NCBI GenBank assembly: GCA_015067435.1
Contig: SVMM01000007.1
Location: 106,621-170,620 of the forward strand
DNA length: 64,000 nt
Source: Oscillospiraceae bacterium
GTDB lineage: Bacteria > Bacillota > Clostridia > Oscillospirales > Oscillospiraceae
Reading direction: 5' to 3'
Positions within the stretch are counted from its first letter, which is position 1. The number at the start of each line of letters is the position of its first letter. The notes under the pieces were generated by a model. That model worked only from the letters and a program-made list of their open reading frames with translations. It ran no database searches and was not told where the DNA came from. Below, piece after piece: positions 8,835 through 17,586 of the stretch. Both the position numbers and the translations under genes were made by a program.

Positions 8835-9988
8835 CAGCGTCCGCCTCCTTCCGTTTTGCGCGTGAGCGCGTAGAGGATCATGCCCTGCGAGACGATGACG
8901 CGGATGACCTCGCTCATATCCATGTGGATCGCGGAGTTCATCACCGTTGGCGTCATCGTGACCATGCCCTGAAACAGGAACGTGCCGATGACGACGTTGG
9001 CGATGCTCGCCTTGTTGACGCTCGCGCCGCCGATCAGGATGGCGGACACGGCGGGCAGCGCCATGTAGAACGGCGCGTTGTAGAGCTGGATGAAGCCGAA
9101 GCCCTGCTCGTAGACGAGAATGCCCATCGCGCCCAGCCACGTCGAGAGGATGACGGACAGCAGGCGCATCCGGTCGACGTTGACGCCCGCGGCGCGCGCG
9201 AACGTCGGGTTCGAGCCGACGGCGGTCATCGCCGTGCCGGTCTTCGTGTGCAGGAACGCCCACATCAGGAACGCCAGCAGCGCGAAGAACAGAAGCGTTC
9301 CGGTCGGCAGGATAAAGTCGTCGCTGAATTTGATCGCCAGGAAGTTCGCCAGCGCCTTGTCGTAGAAGCCCTCCAGCGAGATCGTGGTGCGCAGGCCCTT
9401 GCCCGCGAAGCCCCAGACCATCGTCGGGCTGTGGTAGGGCAGCAGCAGCCACATCATGCACATGAACGACACCGACGAGAAGCCGACGTAGGTCGCGATC
9501 ATCATTTCGCCGCCCTTGATGCGGTTGAGGAGCCAGCCGTAGCCGCTGCCGAGCACGATGGCGATGGGCGTCGCGATCAAAATCGCGGCAAAGAAGCTGC
9601 CGACGCCGGTGAAGCCCAGTTCAATGGACATCGTCGCGCCGAGAAGACCCGAGATGATGCCCAGCGGCAGCCCGAAGTTGAGGCCGCAGCCGGAGTGGAT
9701 CATCGGCACCATGGCGAGCACGAGCACCGCGTTCCAGCTGAAGCGGTTGATGACGTTGGCCACCTGCTTCCAGAAGTCGTTGCCGACGAACGGCGCGACA
9801 ATGAACATCAGCAGCAGGAAGCCCGTGATGATGAGGCGCGGCAGACCGAAGGACGCCGCCAGCGCCCGCAGGGGCCCCATCTCGCGCATTTGCAGCGCTG
9901 ACGGCGCCGCGGCGGGGGTGATCGCGGATCTCAGCTCGTCGTTAAGCTTGGACGGGCTGTTGAGATTGTTGTCTTTCTTTTCGCTCAT
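8834..9988 (-). CDS. ABC transporter permease (sugar/nucleoside type), first subunit
   Basis: A 384-residue permease paralogous to the next gene. A ~45-residue cytoplasmic N-terminus (SEKKDNNLNSPSKLNDELRS) precedes about ten membrane segments. The ATPase-contacting loop is GSNPTFARAAGVNVDRMRLL and the conserved motif GGASVNKASIANVVIG follows. It begins 15 bp after the ATPase stop and ends overlapping the second permease start. Two different permeases with one double ATPase is the organisation of carbohydrate-uptake-2 and nucleoside importers. Confidence 0.9.
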   Translation of the reverse strand: MSEKKDNNLNSPSKLNDELRSAITPAAAPSALQMREMGPLRALAASFGLPRLIITGFLLLMFIVAPFVGNDFWKQVANVINRFSWNAVLVLAMVPMIHSGCGLNFGLPLGIISGLLGATMSIELGFTGVGSFFAAILIATPIAIVLGSGYGWLLNRIKGGEMMIATYVGFSSVSFMCMMWLLLPYHSPTMVWGFAGKGLRTTISLEGFYDKALANFLAIKFSDDFILPTGTLLFFALLAFLMWAFLHTKTGTAMTAVGSNPTFARAAGVNVDRMRLLSVILSTWLGAMGILVYEQGFGFIQLYNAPFYMALPAVSAILIGGASVNKASIANVVIGTFLFQGMVTMTPTVMNSAIHMDMSEVIRVIVSQGMILYALTRKTEGGGR

Positions 9989-10003
9989 TTCGTCCCCACC
10001 CCC

Positions 10004-11590
10004 TTACACGACCTGACTGACCATCAGCATGCCCAGCTCCTCGCTGGACGCCGACGCCGGCAGGACGCCGGAGATGCGCCCGCCGGACACGATGGCGATG
10101 CGGTCGCACACCGAGCGCAGCTCCTCCAGCTCGGAGGAGATCATCACCACGGTGACGCCGCTCTCGCGGTTGAACTTGCGCAGCGCTTCGAGCACCAGCG
10201 CCTTCGCGCCGACGTCGATGCCGCGCGTCGGCTCGGAGACGAAGAGGAACTTCGGCTCCAGCGCGAACGCCTTGGCGAGGCAGATCTTCTGCTGGTTGCC
10301 GCCGGAGAGCTCCTTCGCCTTCTGGCGCGTGCCGGTGCACTTGATGGCGAGCTCCTCGACGTACTTCTCCGTCACGGCGCGGATCGCTTTCTCGTCGCGC
10401 CACTTGACGAGGCCGCCGAGCAGCGGCTTTAAGAACTTGTTCTGCACCTGCATCGCCGGAAACGCGACGTTCCACTCAAGGCTCTCGTCGAGCAGCAGGC
10501 CCACGCCGCGCCGGTCCTCCGAGACGAAGGCGAGCGAGGCGTCGAGGCATTTGCGCGGGCTGTTGAGCGGGATGTCCTTCCCGTCGAGCGTCACGCTGCC
10601 GCCCGCCTCGTACAGGCCCATGATGCCGTTGGGGATGCCGAGCTTCCCCTGCCCGGCGAGGCCGCCGATGCCGAGGATCTCGCCCTCGCGCACGTCGAGG
10701 TCGACGCAGCGCACGAGCTCGCCGGGCATGTCCACCCAGAGCTTCCGGATGGACATGATCGTCCGCGCGCCGTCGAGGCTGCGCGCCTCCTGCGCCGCGG
10801 CGCCGGTTTCGACGCTGCGCCCGACCATCTGGCGGGTGATCTCCTCCACGGTGGTGTCCGCGGCGGGTACGTCCGAAACCACATGGCCGTCGCGCATGAC
10901 GACGACCTTGCCGCACACGGACAGGATCTCGTGCAGGCGGTGGGTGATGAAAATGATGGCGATGCCGCGCTTCGACATGCCGCGGATGGATTCGAGCAGC
11001 GCCTCGGCTTCCTTCTCCGTCAGCACGGCGGTCGGCTCGTCGAGGATCAGCAGCCGCAGCTGCTCCTTGCTCAGCTCGCGGGCGATCTCGGTGAACTGCT
11101 TGTGGCCCACGGGCATGCTGTTGATGGTCATGTCCGCGTCGATGCGCACGCCCATCTTCTCAATGGCAGTGTCGCTGCGCGAGGCCATTTCCCTGTTGTT
11201 CAAAGTGTCCAGACGCGATCCGAAGACCTCGGACAGCACGCTGTGCTTCGTCGGCTCGCGGTTGAGCAGGATGTTTTCCGTGGCGGTGAAGCCGGGGATC
11301 AGGGAGAATTCCTGATGCACCATGCCGATGCCCGCGGCGAGCGCGTCAAACGGAGTCGCGAACTCGACCTTCTCTCCGTTAATCAGGATGTCGCCGCCGT
11401 AGCCGCCGGTCTCGCGGATGACGTCCATGCCGAAGAGGATCTTCATCAGGGTGCTTTTTCCGGCGCCGTTCTCGCCGCACAATCCGAGCACCTCACCCTC
11501 GTGCAGCGTCAGGTTGATGTCCTCCAGCACCTGATTGCCGAAAAAGTCCTTCCTGATGTTCCGCATCTCCAAAAGAGGAGCGTTACTCAT
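10004..11590 (-). CDS. Double-domain ABC transporter ATP-binding protein (RbsA/YufO type)
   Basis: A 528-residue protein with two nucleotide-binding domains. Domain 1 has Walker A GENGAGKST (residues 39-47) and Walker B LLILDEPTAV, but its signature region reads MPVGHKQFTEIA instead of LSGGQ. Domain 2 has an altered P-loop (GGLAGQGKLGIPNG) with a good LSGGNQQK signature and SEPTRGIDVG. Such asymmetry is usual in CUT2/nucleoside importers, leaving one fully competent ATP site. It powers the two downstream permeases. A stem-loop terminator lies between the binding-protein gene and this one, which should lower its expression. Confidence 0.93.
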   Translation of the reverse strand: MSNAPLLEMRNIRKDFFGNQVLEDINLTLHEGEVLGLCGENGAGKSTLMKILFGMDVIRETGGYGGDILINGEKVEFATPFDALAAGIGMVHQEFSLIPGFTATENILLNREPTKHSVLSEVFGSRLDTLNNREMASRSDTAIEKMGVRIDADMTINSMPVGHKQFTEIARELSKEQLRLLILDEPTAVLTEKEAEALLESIRGMSKRGIAIIFITHRLHEILSVCGKVVVMRDGHVVSDVPAADTTVEEITRQMVGRSVETGAAAQEARSLDGARTIMSIRKLWVDMPGELVRCVDLDVREGEILGIGGLAGQGKLGIPNGIMGLYEAGGSVTLDGKDIPLNSPRKCLDASLAFVSEDRRGVGLLLDESLEWNVAFPAMQVQNKFLKPLLGGLVKWRDEKAIRAVTEKYVEELAIKCTGTRQKAKELSGGNQQKICLAKAFALEPKFLFVSEPTRGIDVGAKALVLEALRKFNRESGVTVVMISSELEELRSVCDRIAIVSGGRISGVLPASASSEELGMLMVSQVV

Positions 11591-11627
11591 ACTTGTCCTC
11601 CATGTTCAAGGATTGGATATACGCTCA

Positions 11628-11660
11628 AAAACGGGAGGGAGCTTGCCTCCCTCCCGTTTC
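11628..11660 (-). terminator. Intra-operon terminator/attenuator after the binding-protein gene
   Basis: A perfect 10-bp stem CGGGAGGGAG / CTCCCTCCCG, extended by A-T pairs, followed on the minus strand by TTTTT. It sits between the DUF3798 lipoprotein gene and the ATPase gene, the usual way to make excess binding protein. Confidence 0.68.
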
Positions 11661-11672
11661 AAAGCGGTCGGA

Positions 11673-12983
11673 TCACGCGATGGTGAAGTACTTCTCGGGA
11701 ACCTCGACGGAGGTGGAGCCCATGTACTTGCCCGGGTTGCCCATGATGTAGGTGTCCTGATAGACCAGGAAGGTGTTCTCCGCCTTCACGCCGGTCTGGG
11801 CGTTGGTGTAGTTGGAGCCGTTCCACGCCGCGCCGGGGGAGAAGACCTCGTACGCCTTGGCGATGTCGTCGATGTCGCAAAGCTCGCTCTCGCCGTTGAT
11901 GACGTTGAGCGCGTGCTGCGCGAGACCCGCGGACACGGTGTAGCCGTAGGAGTACGCCCAGGTGCCGAACTTGCCGGCGCCGCCCTTTTCGACGACCGCC
12001 TGCTCGACCTTGGCGAGGATCTTGGCGTAGTCGCCCGCCTCGGCGGTCAGGTCGATGCCCAGCGCGCCGGGATAGCCCATGGTCGGGGAGGGCAGGTCCG
12101 CCTCGATGAAATAGCCGCCGTATTCGAGCAGCTGCTTGAGCAGAGGCTCGGTGTGGGCGTCGTTCGTGCAGAAGTAAGCGGCGTTCGTGCCGTACTTGTC
12201 GACCCACTCGGGCACCTTTTCGAGGATGTACGCCTGCGCGCCGGCGACGCCGACGTCGGTGGTGGGATCGGGCGCGGTCTCAAGGACGAAGCTCATGCCG
12301 AACTCGTCGCAAGCCGCCTTCATGATGGCAACGCGGCGGCTCATGGTCTCATAGGACATGTGGCGCGGGAAGGAGATGTGCACGAACGTGTCGCAGCCCA
12401 GCTCGTGCGCGGTGCGGATGATGAGGTAGCCGCGGGCGACGAAGTCGTTGTTGCACACGAGGTCGGCGGCGGAGCCGATCTCCGGCAGATCCTCGTGGCT
12501 CTCGCCGGCGATGCACAGGATGTCGGGGCGGCGCTCCTTGATCTGACGGAACGCCTCGGTGGTGCCGGGCACCGCCTGGTTGACGATGATCGCCTTCATG
12601 TCCGGATCGTCGGACAGGTTGACGATGGTCTGGATGGTGGTTTCCAGCTCTTCGGTGAAGTTGTCGGGATAGATGGCGAGCGTGACGGCGTCCTCGCCGT
12701 ACATCGCCTGGAACGCTTCGGCGCCGCGGCGGTCGTCCTCGGACTGGGAGACGGAGCCGGTCACGATGCCGATGTGGGGCTTGGAAGCCTCGGGAGTCGC
12801 GGGAGTCTCGGGTGTCGCGGGGGCTGCGGGGGCTGCCGGAGCCGCGGGAGCGGCTGCGGGCGCGTTGGATGCGGGCGCGTTGGATGCGGGTGCGTTGGTG
12901 GCCGGCGCGTTGGTCTGACCGCCGCAGGCGGCAAGGGCGAAGACCATCGCCAGCGCAAGAGCAAGACTGAGAATTCTTTTCAT
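11673..12983 (-). CDS. DUF3798-type substrate-binding lipoprotein
   Basis: A 436-residue exported lipoprotein. The signal peptide ends in a lipobox (FALAAC, Cys at about residue 20), followed by a low-complexity linker of APASN units and AAP/ATPE repeats to about residue 70. The mature domain starts KPHIGIVTGSVSQSEDD and has a type-1 periplasmic-binding fold look (IGIVTG, AIIVNQAVPGT, CNNDF, FVHISFP). It matches what I know as DUF3798, whose ligand is not established. It is the first gene of the minus-strand transporter operon, with promoter and GGGAGG site upstream. Confidence 0.88.
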   Translation of the reverse strand: MKRILSLALALAMVFALAACGGQTNAPATNAPASNAPASNAPAAAPAAPAAPAAPATPETPATPEASKPHIGIVTGSVSQSEDDRRGAEAFQAMYGEDAVTLAIYPDNFTEELETTIQTIVNLSDDPDMKAIIVNQAVPGTTEAFRQIKERRPDILCIAGESHEDLPEIGSAADLVCNNDFVARGYLIIRTAHELGCDTFVHISFPRHMSYETMSRRVAIMKAACDEFGMSFVLETAPDPTTDVGVAGAQAYILEKVPEWVDKYGTNAAYFCTNDAHTEPLLKQLLEYGGYFIEADLPSPTMGYPGALGIDLTAEAGDYAKILAKVEQAVVEKGGAGKFGTWAYSYGYTVSAGLAQHALNVINGESELCDIDDIAKAYEVFSPGAAWNGSNYTNAQTGVKAENTFLVYQDTYIMGNPGKYMGSTSVEVPEKYFTIA

Positions 12984-13014
12984 GGTGACCTCCCATTCAA
13001 TAAAGGATGAAAGA

Positions 13015-13042
13015 ATTTTATCATGTTTTTCAAAAAAGTCAA
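13015..13042 (-). promoter_or_regulatory. Promoter of the DUF3798 transporter operon
   Basis: Minus-strand TTGACT (13042-13037) and TAAAAT (13020-13015) with a 16-bp spacer, about 30 bp upstream of the binding-protein ATG, which has a GGGAGGT site. This is the likely start point of the eight-gene operon. Confidence 0.62.
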
Positions 13043-13087
13043 TCGGACAACGAAGAATTCCGTGCCGGAGCGCTTCCTTTTTTTGCC

Positions 13088-13116
13088 TTGCATATGCAGA
13101 ATGAGTGTGCTATTCT
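13088..13116 (+). promoter_or_regulatory. Candidate promoter of the S4-domain gene
   Basis: TTGCAT, 17-bp spacer, TATTCT. It places the transcription start near 13123 and so argues for the ATG at 13149 rather than the one at 13122. Confidence 0.45.
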
Positions 13117-13148
13117 TATGAGTGGGAGACTATCTGACGGGGTGGGTC

Positions 13149-13940
13149 ATGGCGGACAGAAAGCAGATACTGGATCATGCCGCGCGCGACGCGCAGGAGC
13201 GCGTTTTGCTGGCGCATGTGCTGGACCGGTGCGAGCAGAGCCGGACGCGGAACTCCCCCTCGCACACGGATTTTCTCAGTCCCGCCGAGGCGCGGAGCGC
13301 GGAGGAGGCGCTGCACGCCGCGGCGTATCATGACGGATGGGCGTTCGCCGGCGGCTATGCGCGCGCGGAGCGGCGGATGCTGTGCTTCCTGCCCGACTGG
13401 CAGGACGAGCCGGACGAGGCGGAGTACATGGCGGCGCTGCGCGTGCGCTGGCACGAGACGGAGGAGCTGACGCACCGCGACCTGCTCGGCAGCCTCATGG
13501 CGCTGGGCGTCACGCGCGGCAAGCTGGGCGACATTCTGGTCTCGCCGCGCAGCGCGGACGTCATCGTCGCCGCGGAGCTGGCGGAGCATCTGGCGGACGA
13601 GTGGACAAGCGCCGGACATGTGCGGCTGCACGCGGAGCGCATTGCGCTTTCCGCGCTGTGCGTGCCGGAGCAGAAGGTGAAGGAGATCCGCGACACCGTG
13701 GCGACGCTGCGGCTGGACGCGGTGGCGTCCGTCGGATTTTCGATGAGCCGCGCAAAGGCGGCGGAGCTGATCGCCTCCGGCCGCGTGCAGCTCAACCATC
13801 GCGAGACGCTCAAGCCCGACGCGCCGATGCGCGAGGGGGACGTGGTCTCGGCGCGCGGCGTCGGGAAATTTGAGCTTGCCGAGGTCGGCGGGCTGAGCAG
13901 GAAGGGCCGGAGGGGCATCGTTGTCCGCCGGTATTTATGA
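13149..13940 (+). CDS. YlmH-like S4-domain RNA-binding protein
   Basis: A 263-residue protein similar to YlmH/photosystem II S4 family proteins. The N-terminal part (residues 1-170) has HTDFLSPAEARSAEEAL and RDLLGSLMALGVTRGKLGDI, and the C-terminal S4 RNA-binding domain has GFSMSRAKAAELIASGRVQLN. YlmH homologues act on ribosomes or in cell-division gene clusters; here it stands alone, not beside sepF or divIVA. The start MADRKQIL was chosen over an upstream ATG that would overlap the probable transcription start. The next gene follows 10 bp later. Confidence 0.85.
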   Translation: MADRKQILDHAARDAQERVLLAHVLDRCEQSRTRNSPSHTDFLSPAEARSAEEALHAAAYHDGWAFAGGYARAERRMLCFLPDWQDEPDEAEYMAALRVRWHETEELTHRDLLGSLMALGVTRGKLGDILVSPRSADVIVAAELAEHLADEWTSAGHVRLHAERIALSALCVPEQKVKEIRDTVATLRLDAVASVGFSMSRAKAAELIASGRVQLNHRETLKPDAPMREGDVVSARGVGKFELAEVGGLSRKGRRGIVVRRYL

Positions 13941-13950
13941 GAGGAAGCAT

Positions 13951-14172
13951 ATGGAGCAGGAAAAGATCGACCGCATCAACGCCCTGGCGCGCAAGGCAAA
14001 ATCGCCGGAGGGCCTGACCGACGAGGAGAAGGTCGAGCGCGCGGCGCTGCGGCAGGAATACATCAATGCCGTCACGGGGAGCCTGAAGGCACAGCTCGAC
14101 AACACGTATTTCGTGGACGAGCACGGCAACAAGAAAAAACTGACCCGCTGGGGTGAGAAGGAGCCAACATGA
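13951..14172 (+). CDS. DUF896 family protein (YnzC-like)
   Basis: A 73-residue protein starting MEQEKIDRINALARKAK, the typical N-terminal helix of the DUF896 family, followed by LTDEEKVERAALRQEYI. Family members are small helical-hairpin proteins of unclear function, some SOS-associated in Bacillus. The ATG follows GAGAGGAAG. The stop overlaps the start of the XpaC-like gene (ATGA), showing translational coupling. Confidence 0.86.
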   Translation: MEQEKIDRINALARKAKSPEGLTDEEKVERAALRQEYINAVTGSLKAQLDNTYFVDEHGNKKKLTRWGEKEPT

Positions 14173-15443
14173 GCGAAGAGTGGAGATATGACGAACAGAG
14201 CGGCACGTTCCGGCCGACGGAGCCGAGCCGTGGAAATTATCAGGGTTATCAGAGCAAAAAGAGCGGAAACGACTGGATCAGCTGGGTCATCATCGGATTG
14301 CTGTTTACAAGCGGCTGGGGCTGGTGGATCGGCCTCATCCTGCTGATCAACAAGCTCAAGGATGACAAGCGCCGCCCCGCGCAGCGCACCTATACCACGA
14401 CCACGACCACCACGACCACCACCACGACGGAGCGCACCTCCGGCGTGCGCAAGACGGAGCAGCGCACCGCGACGCGGGAGACGACCTCGCGCGTCAGCGA
14501 CGCGGCGAAGCGGGTGACGAAGTCGCCCAAGGAGACGAACAAGACCGGCAAGGTGCTCCAGATCGTCGGCATCGCGATCATGGCGGTGTTCGGCATCGGG
14601 CTTCTCTCCGAGGTCGGCGACGTGTTCAACTACGGGTTGAGCTGGCTGGACTGGGAGGGCGTGCTCACGCTGATGGGCTTTGTCGTCGGCGGCGCGACCA
14701 TGTTCGGCTTCGGGCGCAAGATGCAGCGCCGCCGCAACCGGATCGAGCGCTACAAGGCGGTCATGGGCAACCGCGACTTCATCACGATCGAGGAGATGTC
14801 CGCCATCACCGGCCGCAAGCAGAGCGTGATCGAGAAGGACATCGACTACATGCTCCAGCAGAACATGTTCGAGACCGGCGCGTTCTTCGACGCGGGACAC
14901 GGCATCCTCTTCCGCAGCGCGGACGCCTACCAGCGCTTTTTGCAGGAGCGCTCGAAGAAGGAGAACCGCACGCCCGAGGAGGTGCAGGAGGGTTACTCCG
15001 GCGCGCTGCGCGCCATCCGTCAGGCGAACGACATGATCCCCGACCCGGTGTTCTCCGAGAAGCTGGACCACATGGAGGAGATCGCCGCGAAGATCTTCAA
15101 GGAGGTCGAGGCGCACCCGGAGAAGCAGAAGCAGGTCTCCACCTTCTTCGACTACTATCTGCCCACGACGCTCAAGCTGCTGGGCACCTACACGCAGTTT
15201 GAGGAGGCGGGCATCGAGGGCGAGAACCTGCGCCAGGCGAAGGAACGCATCGAGTCCATCATGGACACGCTGCTGGAGAACTTCGAAAAGCAGCTCGACG
15301 AGCTGTACCGCAGCGAGGCGATGGACGTGGACGCGGATATCCGCGTGATGGAGAACATGCTCACGCGCGACCTCGGCAGCGTCGAGCGCGACTTCGGGCT
15401 CGGTTTCGGCGGCGGAGCGACTGCCGTACAGGAGGAGAAGTAA
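14169..15443 (+). CDS. XpaC-like (5-bromo-4-chloroindolyl phosphate hydrolysis) membrane protein
   Basis: A 424-residue protein. The N-terminus is hydrophilic, with an aromatic membrane segment at about residues 37-60 (WVIIGLLFTSGWGWWIGLIL). A run of twelve consecutive Thr at about 76-87 follows, encoded by mixed ACC/ACG codons, then a basic linker and two more membrane segments near 135-185. The C-terminal ~230 residues are charged and helical, with the XpaC/TelA-like ending in EFEKQLDELYRSEAMDVDADI. The named activity is historical; the role may be envelope stress or tellurite-type resistance. Only the family link is inferred here. Confidence 0.72.
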   Translation: MSEEWRYDEQSGTFRPTEPSRGNYQGYQSKKSGNDWISWVIIGLLFTSGWGWWIGLILLINKLKDDKRRPAQRTYTTTTTTTTTTTTERTSGVRKTEQRTATRETTSRVSDAAKRVTKSPKETNKTGKVLQIVGIAIMAVFGIGLLSEVGDVFNYGLSWLDWEGVLTLMGFVVGGATMFGFGRKMQRRRNRIERYKAVMGNRDFITIEEMSAITGRKQSVIEKDIDYMLQQNMFETGAFFDAGHGILFRSADAYQRFLQERSKKENRTPEEVQEGYSGALRAIRQANDMIPDPVFSEKLDHMEEIAAKIFKEVEAHPEKQKQVSTFFDYYLPTTLKLLGTYTQFEEAGIEGENLRQAKERIESIMDTLLENFEKQLDELYRSEAMDVDADIRVMENMLTRDLGSVERDFGLGFGGGATAVQEEK

Positions 15444-15510
15444 CCGCCGCGCATCCGGACGGGCGCGGGAAGGCGGCAATCGAATATTACGGACAGGGGG
15501 AGAGATTCAC

Positions 15511-17547
15511 ATGGGCGATTTGCAGCACCTCGACACCATGGCGTTCTACGGCGGCAATCTCTACGACGCCTATGACTACTTCGGCGCGCATCCGGCGAAG
15601 CGGGACGGCAGGGACGGCTGGGTCTTCCGCACGTGGGCGCCGAACGCGCAGTCGGTGGCGGTCGTGGGCGATTTCTGCGGCTGGGACCGGAACGCGTGGA
15701 AAATGTGGCGCAACGAGCACAATATGTGGGAGACGTTCATCCCCGGCCTCGCCGAGTACGACGCCTATAAGTTCGCCGTGACAGGCCCCAAGGGGGATGT
15801 GACGCTCAAGGCGGACCCCTACGGCTATCACGCCGAGACGCGCCCCGGCACCGCGAGCAAGCTCTACGACATCCGCGGCTACGAGTGGCACGACGGGGAG
15901 TGGATGAAGCACCGCCGCGATAGGCAGGTCTACGACCATCCGCTGAACATCTACGAGGTGCATCTCGGCTCATGGCGCCGGCGCGAAAACGGCGCGTTCT
16001 ACGACTACCGCTCCCTCGCCGACGAGCTGTCGGCATACGTGGCGGACCTCGGCTACAACTGCGTGGAGCTGATGCCCGTCACCGAGTATCCCTTCGACGC
16101 GTCCTGGGGCTATCAGGTCACGGGCTACTTTGCCGCGACGAGCCGCTACGGCACGCCCAAGGACTTCATGTACTTTGTGGACAAGATGCACGAGAAGGGC
16201 GTGTCCATCATCCTCGACTGGGTGCCCTCCCACTTCTGCAAGGACACCCACGGTTTGCGCGACTTCGACGGCACGAGCTGCTATGAGTACGAGGACCCGC
16301 GCAAGCGCGAGCATTTGAGCTGGGGCACCCGCGTGTTCGACTACGGCCGCGGCGAGGTCAAGAGCTTCCTGCTGTCCTCCGCCGCCTTCTGGCTGCGCGA
16401 ATTCCACATCGACGGCCTGCGCGTGGACGCCGTGGCGTCGATGCTCTACCTCGACTACGACCGCCGCGACGGCGAGTGGTCGCCCAACCAGTACGGCGGG
16501 CACGAGAACATCGAGGCGATCGAGTTTCTGCGCGAGCTCAACCGCATGGCATTCTCCATCGATCCCGGCGTCATGATGGTCGCCGAGGAGTCCACCGCGT
16601 GGCCGCTTGTCACGCGCCCGACGGACGTCGGCGGTCTCGGCTTCAACCTCAAGTGGAACATGGGCTGGATGAACGACATGTGCCACTATCTCAAGCTCGA
16701 CCCGTGGTTCCGCCAGTTCCACCACAAGGACATCACGTTCTCGCTGATGTACGCGTTCTCCGAAAACTACGTGCTGCCCATCTCACACGACGAGGTGGTG
16801 CACATGAAGGGCTCGCTGCGCGGAAAAATGCCCGGCGACGACTGGGGCCAGCTCGCAAGCGTGCGCGGCTTCACGGCGTACCTCTACGGCCATCCCGGCA
16901 AGCAGCTGACGTTCATGGGCGCGGAGCTGGGCCAGTGGCACGAGTGGGACTTCGCGAACGAGATCGACTGGTATCTGCTGCGCGAGAACGAGGAAAACCG
17001 CCAGATGCAGGACTTCTTCCGCGCGATCAACCGCTTCTACCTCGACTCTCCCGAGCTCTGGGAGATCGATTTCAGCTGGGAGGGCTTCGAGTGGCTGGTG
17101 CCGGACGACGTGCAGAATAACGTCGTGGTCTTCCTGCGCCGCGACAAGAAGGGCGACGAGCTGGTCTGCGCGGTCAACTTCTCGCCGAACCCCTATGAGG
17201 GGTACCGCTTCGGCGTTCCGTCGAAGAAGGAGTACACCGAGGTGTTCAACACCGACCGGCCGGAGTTCGGCGGCAGCGGCTGGAACTTCAACGGCACGGT
17301 GAAGTGCGAGCGCGTCCCCTCCCACGGCAAGGAGGCGTCCATCGCGGTCAAGCTCCCGCCCTACGGTGCCGTATACTTCCGCGGCAGCGGCAAGCTGCCC
17401 GCGCCGAAGCCGCCGAAGGCAACAAAGGAGACAAAGAGCGCGAAAGCCGCGAAGGAAACGAAAAAGCCCGGAGCGGCCGCCGCGAAGAGCGCGAAAACGG
17501 AGCCGAAAAAACGCGCCTCCGGACGCACGCGCAAGACGAAGGAATGA
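15511..17547 (+). CDS. glgB: 1,4-alpha-glucan branching enzyme
   Basis: A 678-residue GH13 enzyme forming alpha-1,6 branches in glycogen. The N-terminal CBM48 module includes YDYFGAHPAKRDG and FRTWAPNAQSVAVVGDF. The TIM barrel has the nucleophile D306 in HIDGLRVDAVASM, acid/base E359 in MVAEEST, and D427 in ISHDEVVHMKGSLRGKMPGDD. The usual all-beta C-terminal domain ends near residue 620 and is followed by a ~55-residue tail very rich in Lys, Ala, Pro and Thr, which is not part of the enzyme fold. The RBS GGGGGAGAG precedes the ATG. First gene of the glg operon. Confidence 0.97.
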   Translation: MGDLQHLDTMAFYGGNLYDAYDYFGAHPAKRDGRDGWVFRTWAPNAQSVAVVGDFCGWDRNAWKMWRNEHNMWETFIPGLAEYDAYKFAVTGPKGDVTLKADPYGYHAETRPGTASKLYDIRGYEWHDGEWMKHRRDRQVYDHPLNIYEVHLGSWRRRENGAFYDYRSLADELSAYVADLGYNCVELMPVTEYPFDASWGYQVTGYFAATSRYGTPKDFMYFVDKMHEKGVSIILDWVPSHFCKDTHGLRDFDGTSCYEYEDPRKREHLSWGTRVFDYGRGEVKSFLLSSAAFWLREFHIDGLRVDAVASMLYLDYDRRDGEWSPNQYGGHENIEAIEFLRELNRMAFSIDPGVMMVAEESTAWPLVTRPTDVGGLGFNLKWNMGWMNDMCHYLKLDPWFRQFHHKDITFSLMYAFSENYVLPISHDEVVHMKGSLRGKMPGDDWGQLASVRGFTAYLYGHPGKQLTFMGAELGQWHEWDFANEIDWYLLRENEENRQMQDFFRAINRFYLDSPELWEIDFSWEGFEWLVPDDVQNNVVVFLRRDKKGDELVCAVNFSPNPYEGYRFGVPSKKEYTEVFNTDRPEFGGSGWNFNGTVKCERVPSHGKEASIAVKLPPYGAVYFRGSGKLPAPKPPKATKETKSAKAAKETKKPGAAAAKSAKTEPKKRASGRTRKTKE

Positions 17548-17586
17548 CCGGGAACCAGACGAAGTGAATAAGGAGGAGATTTCAGC

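Noticed and set aside
12800..12920. CRISPR-like or satellite array in the binding lipoprotein gene
   Set aside because: The repeats are in-frame codon runs for the APASN/AAP linker; there are no spacers and no cas genes.
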